Assembly (NCBI GenBank): GCA_012799075.1
Contig: JAAZLZ010000072.1
Coordinates: 1 to 23,600 of the forward strand
Source: Bacillota bacterium
GTDB taxonomy: Bacteria > Bacillota > Limnochordia > JAAZLZ01
Length of the DNA: 23,600 nucleotides
Direction: 5' to 3'
The position numbers were made by a program, and so were the translations under genes. Every line of letters starts with the position of its first letter. The stretch's first letter is position 1. Positions 15,045 to 22,167 of this stretch are shown one piece after another. The notes below the pieces were generated by a model. That model was not told where the DNA came from. It was given only the letters and a program-made list of their open reading frames with translations, and ran no database searches.

Positions 15045-16307
15045 ATGCATACTGTACGGATCCCTTGGGCCCGTTGGTACGGGGATGAGAAACACCCTAT
15101 TTGGTTTCCCGATGATTGGGAAGTGATAATGGCGGAAATGGAAGGGGCTGCCAGCATCGATAAAGGGGCTATGGAGAAGGCCCTCGATGACCCCATCGAC
15201 AGCCCTCCCCTCCAGGAACTGGCCCGGGGAAGGAAGAGCGTTGGCATCATTGTCGATGACATTTCACGCCCCACCCCGGGGCACCTCCTGCTCCCGCCCA
15301 TCATCCGCCGGTTGGAAGAGGGAGGCGTTAAACGGGAGGATATTTCGATTTTCCTAAGTCTCGGCGCCCACCGACCAATGACCAGGGACGACATGATCAA
15401 GAAGCTAGGACACGAAGTGGTATCGACTATCCAGGTCTTCAATCATAATCCCTTTGCCGACCTGGTCTCTTTAGGGACCTCGAAGATGGGGCATCCCATT
15501 ACCATCAACCGGGGCTTTGCCGAAGCGGATCTCAAAATTGCCGTCGGCTGCATCCTACCCCATCCCTTGGCGGGATTTGGCGGGGGGGCGAAAAACATCA
15601 TCCCCGGCATCGGGGGGATGGACACCTTAGAAGCCAACCACAAACCGGGATACTACGAGAAGGACGGTCAGCGCTTTGCCCACCGCTGGGTGGGCAATCC
15701 GGACAACCCCCTCCGCCAAGACATGGAGGATATCGCAAGGAAAATTGGGCTGGAATTCATCGTTAATGCTGTCTTCAACTCGAGGTTGGAAGTGGCGGGA
15801 CTATTTGCTGGGGATTTGGTGGCTGCCCACCGGGCCGGATCAAAGCTTGCTCGACAAGTCTACCGGACCCAACTGGTGCCCAAGGCTGATATTGCGATTT
15901 TCAATGCCTATCCAAAGGATACCGAGTTCGTCCAACTGAACAACGCCTTTAATGTCGCGGGTGAATACGGGATGGGCCTTCTTAAAGACAAAGACAGCAC
16001 CATCATCATAACCACCGCGGCCAGTGAGGGAGCTGGCTTCCACAGTCTGGGAGGTCCCGGCATGCCCCTCTTTGCCCCCCGGGACAACACCCTTCCCCCC
16101 CGGTCCCTTGCAGGGATGACCACCTGGATTTATTCGCCGAACCTGTCTGTAGCCCAGATTCGGCCCTTCTTCGTCAGACCGCCCCGGCCCCTCTACACCG
16201 AATGGCAAGGACTCCTCGATGATCTCATCCGGCGTCATGGTTCCAAGGCCCTCGTCGCCATCTACCCCATGGCTTGCCTGCAAATGGGCATCTTGCCGGA
16301 AAGCTAG
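15045..16307 (+). CDS. larA: LarA-type nickel-pincer racemase/epimerase
   Basis: A 420-residue member of the lactate racemase (LarA, DUF2088) family, which uses the nickel-pincer nucleotide cofactor to racemise or epimerise 2-hydroxyacids. The important residues line up almost one to one with the characterised Lactobacillus enzyme as I recall it: Asp72 and Arg75 in DDISRPTP, His109 in LGAHRP, His173 and Lys183 in HPLAGFGGGAK (the lysine holds the cofactor), and His199 in ANHKPG (nickel ligand). The ATG at 15045 has GAAGGGAGAG eight bases upstream; a longer frame from 14916 would overlap dppF. Last gene of the transporter operon. Cofactor genes larB, larC and larE are not in the window. Members of this family vary in substrate, so lactate is not assured. 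Confidence 0.92.
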   Translation: MHTVRIPWARWYGDEKHPIWFPDDWEVIMAEMEGAASIDKGAMEKALDDPIDSPPLQELARGRKSVGIIVDDISRPTPGHLLLPPIIRRLEEGGVKREDISIFLSLGAHRPMTRDDMIKKLGHEVVSTIQVFNHNPFADLVSLGTSKMGHPITINRGFAEADLKIAVGCILPHPLAGFGGGAKNIIPGIGGMDTLEANHKPGYYEKDGQRFAHRWVGNPDNPLRQDMEDIARKIGLEFIVNAVFNSRLEVAGLFAGDLVAAHRAGSKLARQVYRTQLVPKADIAIFNAYPKDTEFVQLNNAFNVAGEYGMGLLKDKDSTIIITTAASEGAGFHSLGGPGMPLFAPRDNTLPPRSLAGMTTWIYSPNLSVAQIRPFFVRPPRPLYTEWQGLLDDLIRRHGSKALVAIYPMACLQMGILPES

Positions 16308-16318
16308 CAACCAAGGTG

Positions 16319-16342
16319 AAGGGCAGCCCATAGGCTGCCCTT
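16319..16342. terminator. Terminator between larA and the minus-strand flavoprotein gene
   Basis: AAGGGCAGCC (16319-16328) and GGCTGCCCTT (16333-16342) form a perfect 10-bp stem with a CATA loop in the 43-base gap between convergent genes. The plus strand continues TTTATCC (short T run); the minus strand continues TTCACCTT. It probably serves both directions, more strongly for larA. Confidence 0.75.
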
Positions 16343-16350
16343 TATCCATT

Positions 16351-17799
16351 CTATTCGTTGGCTGCGTTTCGACCGGCAATGCGGCCGAAGATCAAGGCAT
16401 CGGCTACGGCACTGCCGCTGCCCGGATAAATTTTGCTGTAAATGCCACCGGTGGTCTCCCCTGCAGCATAAAGGCCGGGGATAGGTTCACCGGTCGTTTT
16501 TAGCACCTGGGCTTCCGTATTGATCCTAACGCCCCCGGAACTGACCACGTGGTAGTGCCGGATGAGCTGGGATGCATAAAAGGGAGGCGTGGCGACAGGT
16601 TTGACCAGGGGCTTGAAGAAAGCCCTGTCCTTCCCCGCGGCCACATCGGCATTCCACCTCTTCATAGCGCTGGCCAACCCTTTAGGATCGATCCCCACCT
16701 TCACGGCCAATTCCTCTAAGGTATCAGCTTGGGTGAGGGTGCCGACCTGGAGTCCTTTGTCGATGTCCTCCTGGCCCATGCCCGATTCGGCGATGGCCGC
16801 GCCGTCGAAGATGGCCCAGGACAGGCCATCTTCCTGGGCGGAAACACCATTATTGACCAACTCGTAGAAGCCGACTTCGTTGACGAAGCGCTGCCCGTTC
16901 TTGTTCACATAGACCATCCAGACGGGGCTTGGCGCCGGACCTTCCGCGAAGGCAAACAACAACGTTCCATCCATGCCGACGATTTCTGCACCAAGCTTCT
17001 GGGCCATGTGGATGCCGTCTCCCGTGGAGCCCTTGCCGGAAATAGAGTGGTAGCGGCTGCCGTGGGCAATGGCACTAGGTAGATAGCGGCGCATCATCTC
17101 TTCGTTGTGGCCAAAACCGCCCGAGGCCAGCACAACGGCCTTCCCGCGGACTTGGATTTCTTCCCCGTTCTTCGTCCTGGCAACGGCCCCCACAACCCGC
17201 CCATCCTCGGCAATCAAATCGATGGCCGGCGTCGACAACATGATGGTGATCTTGGGGTCGCTGCCCACCTTGTCCATCATTGGCTTGACCAGGCCGGCAC
17301 CGCCGCCATTGGCCGTATGCCCCCTGGGCACCGAGTCAGCTCCGGAAAGGTAAAGGCCCCCATCCGCCGGGTTGACCCCCGGCGGGGTGAGCACCGCGGG
17401 CATGTCAACGCCAAGATCTAACAGCCAATCGATCACGCCGGCCGATTCCTCAGCGATGACTTTGACTAGGGCCGGGTCCACCTGCCATTGGTTCCATAGC
17501 ATCCAGTATTCATACATGGCCTCGGCACTGTCATGGATGTCCAGCTGCTTTTGGATGTCGGTCCCGGCAGCCAGCACAACTCCCCCGCAAATCAAGGTGC
17601 TTCCTCCAACGAAGGGCATCTTCTCCAATAGAATCACATCTGCCCCGCAATCTGCGGCTTCGATGGCTGCCGCCAAACCCGCCCCTCCGCCGCCAACAAC
17701 AATGACATCGGCAGTCAAGGTAGTTGCTCCGGCTAGGGAGCTTAGCAAAAAAACCATGAGCAAAACCGGTGAGATTAGCCTAGTAACATGCCTATTCAA
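16351..17799 (-). CDS. Secreted FAD-dependent oxidoreductase, divergent FAD_binding_2 member
   Basis: A 482-residue flavoprotein with a Sec signal (residues 1 to about 25, ending SLAGA) and a Rossmann FAD site VIVVGGGGAGLAAAIEAADCGADVILLEK. It belongs to the fumarate reductase/ketosteroid dehydrogenase superfamily. The dicarboxylate-binding residues of fumarate reductases are missing: the usual RD pair after RFVNE reads YE (RFVNEVGFYEL), and the HGxNRLGGNA-type motif is replaced by GGIYSKIYPGSGSAVADALIFGRIAG, as in steroid- or other-substrate members. No FMN-binding or haem domain is present. The start is a TTG at 17799 after a GGGGGG ribosome binding site; the nearby ATG at 17804 meets a stop at once. 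It follows the UROD-like gene by 62 bases. Electron partner and substrate unknown. Confidence 0.87.
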   Translation of the reverse strand: MNRHVTRLISPVLLMVFLLSSLAGATTLTADVIVVGGGGAGLAAAIEAADCGADVILLEKMPFVGGSTLICGGVVLAAGTDIQKQLDIHDSAEAMYEYWMLWNQWQVDPALVKVIAEESAGVIDWLLDLGVDMPAVLTPPGVNPADGGLYLSGADSVPRGHTANGGGAGLVKPMMDKVGSDPKITIMLSTPAIDLIAEDGRVVGAVARTKNGEEIQVRGKAVVLASGGFGHNEEMMRRYLPSAIAHGSRYHSISGKGSTGDGIHMAQKLGAEIVGMDGTLLFAFAEGPAPSPVWMVYVNKNGQRFVNEVGFYELVNNGVSAQEDGLSWAIFDGAAIAESGMGQEDIDKGLQVGTLTQADTLEELAVKVGIDPKGLASAMKRWNADVAAGKDRAFFKPLVKPVATPPFYASQLIRHYHVVSSGGVRINTEAQVLKTTGEPIPGLYAAGETTGGIYSKIYPGSGSAVADALIFGRIAGRNAANE

Positions 17800-17861
17800 C
17801 TCATTTCGCCCCCCTTCTATTATTCAGTATCCTTATTCTTCTTCTTCAGACAAAACCCTTC

Positions 17862-18920
17862 TTAAGACCAATCCTCCGCGGCCTGGATCATCCCGTGAAT
17901 ATTGGACCTGGGCGTTCCCGGGGCAAAGCCTCCCCGGACCGAAAGCCACATGGCCCCATCCCCAGCGCCGGCATCCAGCTGGCGGAGGCTTTCTTCATAG
18001 ACTTCCTCCCGGGTGCCCCAGAGAAGGTGCTCTTGGCTATGGATGTTGCCCATCAGACACCGATTCCCCATGGTGCGCCGGGCTAGAGCCACCCCCTCGG
18101 CATAATCCCCCTCCACCTCCAGGCCCATGTGGTAGACGGTAAAGTCAAGCTCAGGCAGGCGAGGCAGAACATGCTTGATGTCTGCTTCGTTGTGATAAAT
18201 GGTGATCACATCGGGAAAGGCTTGGAAAAGACGCTGTAGATAAGGAAGACCGTACTCGGCAAAGTGCTCCGCCGAGATCTGGCCAGCTACATGATCGGTC
18301 ACCGTTACCCGCTTGATGGGACCGTTGATCTTGGCTTGGGCGTTTACATAAGCGATCATCGCATCGGCGATTACGTCCAAGAGCTGATGGACGAGCTTTG
18401 GATGGTCATAAAGGGCGATGAAGAACTGATCATAGCCGAGGACCTGGGCGGCAGTCTCCATCGGTCCAAAGGTGGAAGCACACCCGTCTAGGTAGCCATA
18501 CTCATCAATGTATTTCTTGGGGACCGCATCCCAAAGATAGCGCCAGCCCGCCAGCATCGCCGGCATAAGTCCATCCTTGTTGGGATCGGGCGGGCGCAGA
18601 CTCGAAGCGTCGTTGATGGACATACAGGGCATGGCAAAGGGCGACTGGCCCTCAGGCCGGATGATCGAACAGCCAAAGGCCGATGCTTCCACCACAGGGC
18701 CAAGATCGGGGAGCAGGCCGGGGATGAGGATGGCCGATGGATACTCCTCCTGGAAGGCGATTTGGGCCCGCAGGGCCACCTCCAAGGAAGAATAATACTC
18801 ATCTACCGTCACTTTACCGTATTCGGCATTAATTGGGCCTTTGTTCCAAAGCACTACGGGAACTCGACTCGGTTTTTCTCCCCGAGCAGCTTTGTTTAGA
18901 TCGTCGATTTTCTGGCTCAA
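17862..18920 (-). CDS. Uroporphyrinogen-decarboxylase-family protein lacking zinc cysteines
   Basis: A 352-residue protein of the UROD/MtaA/CmuA superfamily, whose members are haem-pathway decarboxylases or zinc methyltransferases that move methyl groups between corrinoid proteins and thiols or substrates. Family features are GPMETAAQVLGYDQFFIALYDHP, MGNIHSQEHLLWGTREEV and FAPGTPRSNIHGMI near the C-terminus. The methyltransferase zinc motif HxCG reads HNEA here (His243, Glu245), and the later cysteine before the TP motif is glycine (about Gly330), so a classic zinc methyltransferase mechanism is doubtful. Start is TTG at 18920 with GGAGGTG seven bases upstream; there is no ATG nearby. No corrinoid protein or haem genes are adjacent. 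It sits between two exported flavoproteins. Confidence 0.88.
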   Translation of the reverse strand: MSQKIDDLNKAARGEKPSRVPVVLWNKGPINAEYGKVTVDEYYSSLEVALRAQIAFQEEYPSAILIPGLLPDLGPVVEASAFGCSIIRPEGQSPFAMPCMSINDASSLRPPDPNKDGLMPAMLAGWRYLWDAVPKKYIDEYGYLDGCASTFGPMETAAQVLGYDQFFIALYDHPKLVHQLLDVIADAMIAYVNAQAKINGPIKRVTVTDHVAGQISAEHFAEYGLPYLQRLFQAFPDVITIYHNEADIKHVLPRLPELDFTVYHMGLEVEGDYAEGVALARRTMGNRCLMGNIHSQEHLLWGTREEVYEESLRQLDAGAGDGAMWLSVRGGFAPGTPRSNIHGMIQAAEDWS

Positions 18921-18956
18921 TGGCCTTCACCTCCACAGGGTAGCTTCCCCCACAAA

Positions 18957-18984
18957 AAGAAGAAACCCTTCTTGGACGAAGGGT
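18957..18984 (-). terminator. Terminator or attenuator between flavoprotein 1 and the UROD-like gene
   Basis: Read on the minus strand, ACCCTTC-(6)-GAAGGGT (18984 down to 18965) forms a 7-bp stem followed by a T-rich tail TTCTTCTTTTT. It lies only about 20 bases before the ribosome binding site of the UROD-like gene, leaving no room for a separate promoter, so partial readthrough seems likely. Confidence 0.7.
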
Positions 18985-18988
18985 GAAA

Positions 18989-19012
18989 GGGGCCGCCCCA
19001 GGGGGCAGCCCC
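18989..19012 (-). terminator. GC-rich hairpin after flavoprotein 1
   Basis: On the minus strand GGGGCTGCC and GGCGGCCCC form a very stable GC-rich stem with one G-T pair, 17 bases after the stop codon of the upstream flavoprotein gene. It is followed by TTTC and then by the second hairpin, so the two act in tandem. Confidence 0.55.
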
Positions 19013-19028
19013 AAGTTGAATCCTTCTA

Positions 19029-20564
19029 CTATTTCAGCACGGGCGGTTTGCCTGTGGCCGCCATTGTCCCGGCAATCATGCCGTGAACGGCACAGTCGGG
19101 AATCGCGTTGGAGCCAAGACGGTTGGTGCCGTGGACTCCACCAGTTACTTCACCGGCGGCAAAGAAGCCGGGGATGACATTGCCCCAAAGGTCCTCCACT
19201 TCAGCCCGAGGAGTGATCTTCACGCCGCCCATAGTATGGTGGACGGACGGCCACTGGGGAATCGCATAGTAGGGGCCGGCCACGATCTTCTTGGCAATGC
19301 CCTTGTCGATCTTCTTGCCAAAGTCGGGATCGGCGCCCTGGTCGATGTATCCGTTGTGCTGTTTGATGGTGGCTATCAGATTGTCCGCCGGCATGTTGAC
19401 CTTTTGTCCCTTGTAGGTCCGGGCGTTAATCTCCTTGACCAATTGCTCTAAGCTATCGGCCTTGAAGCAGCGGTCCTGCTTGATGTATTTCTCGATGTCT
19501 TCCCTAGTGGAGAAGAGCTCCACCATCTCATCGCTGAAGATGGAGAAGGTGGGGAATCCGCCGCTGTTTAGAGCAGCCATGGAGCAGACGTCCCGGCGCT
19601 GTCCCTCATCCACATAGCGCTTGCCTTGGACATCGACGTAGACGATGCCGAAGCTGGGTCCGTTGAAGGGAACCACCGCAGCCGCGTCTAGGATGCCAGT
19701 ATTGGGATCCGCGAAGGGATACAGCTGGATGTAGCATTCATGGAGGCTGTTGGCCCCAATCTGCTTCGCCATCACCAGACCTTCCCCGGTGGCGCCAGGA
19801 TGGTTGGTGCAGCCGACTTCATCGGTGATCCAGGGGACATGGACCCGGACCATGTCGGGATTGTTGGCAAAGCCGCCTGTGGCGAGGATGACTCCCTTCT
19901 TGGCGAGGATGTTCCGTTCGCCTTCCTTCGTCTCCACCCGAATGCCCAGAACCCGTCCTTCCATTGGCTTTTCCCGATAGATGTAGGTCATTTTGGTGTT
20001 CAGCAGGACTTTCACGCCCGCCTCTTCAACCATCTTCTTCTGGGTTAGGACCACATCGCTGCCGCTTTGATTGATGGTGGTGTGGGTGCGGTAGCCGTAG
20101 TGGCCGCCGGGCCGGGAGATCATGTCCCGCACCTGAAGGCCGTTGTCCAGGAGCAAATCCAATATAATGGGGGAGCCGTACACCAGGTTCTCTATTAATG
20201 CCGGGTCACCCATAAAGTCCCCGCCGACGACTGTATCTTCAATGTGCTTTTCCGGTGAATCGGGTTGACCGAGCTTTTCCGCCAGTTTCAGCTTGCTGGT
20301 GTAGGAGGCGTAGACGCCGCCATTGATGATGGAGTTCCCGCCCACAAAGGGCATTTTCTCAATCAAGACCGCATCGGCGCCAGCCTTCTTGGCAAAGTAG
20401 GCTGCCGACAAACCAGCAAAACCACCTCCAACTACTACCACATCGTACGTTTCATCCCAACTGCCAGGGGGTGTGATGAATCCTGGCTCACCGGCCAGAG
20501 CCATCCCGACGATGCCAAGCACAAGAGTGAGGGCAACTACTCCTGACAACACCTTACGCAGCAT
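19029..20564 (-). CDS. Secreted fumarate/urocanate-reductase-like flavoprotein
   Basis: A 511-residue extracytoplasmic flavoprotein with a Sec signal (MLRKVLSGVVALTLVLGIVGMALAG-like, ending near residue 25) and an FAD site VVVVGGGFAGLSAAYFAKKAGADAVLIEK. The catalytic frame of flavocytochrome c fumarate reductases is kept: Arg324 in RRD, His442-His443 in VHHTMGG, and Arg482 in HGTNRLGSNA. The histidine usually in the QxHP motif is tyrosine (Tyr282, QLYP), as I recall for urocanate reductase. It is therefore likely to reduce an unsaturated acid other than fumarate. Haem and FMN_bind domains are absent, so a separate electron donor is needed. ATG at 20564 with AGGAGAGG six bases upstream. Confidence 0.9.
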   Translation of the reverse strand: MLRKVLSGVVALTLVLGIVGMALAGEPGFITPPGSWDETYDVVVVGGGFAGLSAAYFAKKAGADAVLIEKMPFVGGNSIINGGVYASYTSKLKLAEKLGQPDSPEKHIEDTVVGGDFMGDPALIENLVYGSPIILDLLLDNGLQVRDMISRPGGHYGYRTHTTINQSGSDVVLTQKKMVEEAGVKVLLNTKMTYIYREKPMEGRVLGIRVETKEGERNILAKKGVILATGGFANNPDMVRVHVPWITDEVGCTNHPGATGEGLVMAKQIGANSLHECYIQLYPFADPNTGILDAAAVVPFNGPSFGIVYVDVQGKRYVDEGQRRDVCSMAALNSGGFPTFSIFSDEMVELFSTREDIEKYIKQDRCFKADSLEQLVKEINARTYKGQKVNMPADNLIATIKQHNGYIDQGADPDFGKKIDKGIAKKIVAGPYYAIPQWPSVHHTMGGVKITPRAEVEDLWGNVIPGFFAAGEVTGGVHGTNRLGSNAIPDCAVHGMIAGTMAATGKPPVLK

Positions 20565-20749
20565 AGTTTACCTCTCCTTTCGCAGTAGACCGTTACTTAC
20601 CCGCCTACATCCAACCCGCGACTTTGTGACAAGTTTCACCCCAGTAATCAGGCTTCTGTATTGAAATTAGGATTCCTTCTCCGTATTCGTAATTGCTCTA
20701 TTTTGATTAATTAGGCACCTTGCTTCCATAAATTGGCTTAACCGCAGGG

Positions 20750-20785
20750 AAAAAAGATCCCTGAGCTTAAGGCCCAGGGATCTTT
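20750..20785 (-). terminator. Strong intrinsic terminator after the VOC gene
   Basis: On the minus strand AAAGATCCCTG (20785-20775) pairs perfectly with CAGGGATCTTT (20763-20753) around an 11-base loop and runs into TTTTTT. It ends the SDR-VOC transcript and separates it from the flavoprotein gene. The 185 bases from here to the flavoprotein start at 20564 must hold that gene's promoter, but I saw no clear -35/-10 pair. Confidence 0.9.
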
Positions 20786-20797
20786 GAACAACAAGCG

Positions 20798-21247
20798 TCA
20801 GTCTTGCGGATACTGGAACAGCTCGACAGTGATGCCATCGGGATCGCGGAAATAGACGACCTTGGCTCCCTTGTTGGGGCCGGTGGGAATCGAGACAATT
20901 TCCGGGGACTGGAGCTTGCCCCCATATGCCTGCAAGCGCTTAATCTTCCCTTCCAGATCATCCACCACCACACCGAAATGACCGTTCCCCGGCCGATTGG
21001 TCTCCATATCCAGGGGCTCCCCGACGGGGGCTACATACTGGATGAGCTCCAGGGGTGCATCGCTCCCCGGCAGCTTGAAAAAGGCGATGGCCAGATGGGT
21101 GTCGGGATAACCGGTAATCTTGGATTGATAAGGGTTGGGACCCGGTATCCGATTGATGAGCTCTAGTCCTAAACCTTCCTGGTAGAACCGGACGGAGCGG
21201 TCCAAGTCCTTGACGGTAAAACCAATATGATGGGTTCTTGTTACCAT
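20798..21247 (-). CDS. VOC (glyoxalase/dioxygenase superfamily) metal enzyme
   Basis: A 149-residue vicinal oxygen chelate protein with the paired beta-alpha-beta-beta-beta modules. Likely metal ligands are in the standard places: His7 in THHIGFTV, Glu in LELIQYV, His in NGHFGVVVDD and Glu in GITVELFQ at the C-terminus. Length fits lactoylglutathione lyase, methylmalonyl-CoA epimerase or small isomerase-type members; none can be singled out. The ATG at 21247 has AGGAGGT seven bases upstream. It follows the SDR gene by 18 bases, so the two are an operon, and a strong terminator comes right after it. Confidence 0.9.
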   Translation of the reverse strand: MVTRTHHIGFTVKDLDRSVRFYQEGLGLELINRIPGPNPYQSKITGYPDTHLAIAFFKLPGSDAPLELIQYVAPVGEPLDMETNRPGNGHFGVVVDDLEGKIKRLQAYGGKLQSPEIVSIPTGPNKGAKVVYFRDPDGITVELFQYPQD

Positions 21248-21265
21248 TAGCCCTACCTCCTTAAT

Positions 21266-22042
21266 TTAGTGCATTCGACGGCCTCCGCACACGTTGAGGG
21301 ACTGACCTGTCATGTAGGCGCTGTCATCGGAAGCGAGGAAGCCAACCACCTTGGCCACATCCTCCTCATTGGCAGCCCGACCTAAAGGAATTTGGCTGAC
21401 CAGATCCCGGCGGGCCTGGCCTACCGGCATATTACTGAGTTCCGCCATCCGGGCATCGATATATTCCCACATATCCGTCTCGACGATACCGGGGCAGTAG
21501 GCGTTGACCCTGATGTTGTGGGGGCCAAGCTCCATGGCCAGGGCTTGGGTCAGTCCCACCACCGCGAATTTGCTCGCCGCGTAGGCTGCTTGGAACCGGC
21601 CCGGGGTCTTGCCCGAATTGGATGAAGCATTGATGATAACGCCGCCTCCCCGCGAGGCCATGTGCCGACCCACGATCCGGGAGCAGGCAAAGGTCCCCCG
21701 TACATTCACCCGGAAAACCCGATCCCATTCTTCATCGATGATGTCGAGCGCCTTTTTCACCAGGATTACCCCGGCGTTGTTCACCAAGATGTCGATGCCG
21801 CCCCACTGCCCGATGATGTCTTCCACCATCGTCTCAATGGCTGGGGTGTCGGTCACATCCGCCTTGTAGCCTAGGACCTTAAAACCCTCTTGGCGCAAGG
21901 TTTCAGCGGCTTTGGTCACCAGTCCTTCATCAATGTCGCAAAGGGCCACCCAGGCCCCTTCCTTGGCTAAATGGCGGGCGATGGCGAAGCCGATGCCCCG
22001 TCCCGACCCGGTGACCAGGGCCACCTTGTCTTTGAGTCGCAT
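21266..22042 (-). CDS. Short-chain dehydrogenase/reductase (SDR)
   Basis: A 258-residue classical SDR, likely oxidising a secondary alcohol or reducing a ketone with NAD(P). The cofactor motif TGSGRGIG is at residues 11-18, an acidic residue follows in LCDIDE (favouring NAD over NADP), NNAG is present, and the catalytic residues are Ser141, Tyr154 and Lys158 (YAASK). The end, YMTGQSLNVCGG, is typical of the family. The ATG at 22042 gives the normal N-terminus (MRLKDKVALVTG) and has GGAGAT eight bases upstream; a longer reading from 22087 adds 15 basic residues with no support. It leads the SDR-VOC pair. Substrate unknown. Confidence 0.93.
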   Translation of the reverse strand: MRLKDKVALVTGSGRGIGFAIARHLAKEGAWVALCDIDEGLVTKAAETLRQEGFKVLGYKADVTDTPAIETMVEDIIGQWGGIDILVNNAGVILVKKALDIIDEEWDRVFRVNVRGTFACSRIVGRHMASRGGGVIINASSNSGKTPGRFQAAYAASKFAVVGLTQALAMELGPHNIRVNAYCPGIVETDMWEYIDARMAELSNMPVGQARRDLVSQIPLGRAANEEDVAKVVGFLASDDSAYMTGQSLNVCGGRRMH

Positions 22043-22167
22043 TCCTTTCCATCTCCTTTGCAGATTCTTGCAAGCACCCCTGCCCATGAGAATTCGTTTT
22101 TTTGGGACTTGTTTCCTCCTCTTCCGGGCAGCCTTATCCCGGGGAAGACTAGCAAGGCGGAGGTGGA

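Noticed and set aside
17372..18142. 256-codon plus-strand open frame
   Set aside because: Antisense to both the second flavoprotein and the UROD-like gene, spanning their junction, with Pro/Ser-rich sequence and no domain.
17862..18920. Naming the gene hemE (haem pathway uroporphyrinogen decarboxylase)
   Set aside because: No haem genes are nearby and the sequence pattern fits the methyltransferase-like branch of the family better.
19029..20564. Naming the gene as fumarate reductase FrdA or flavocytochrome c
   Set aside because: It has no haem or FMN_bind domain, is exported, has no FrdB/FrdC neighbours, and the QxHP histidine is tyrosine.
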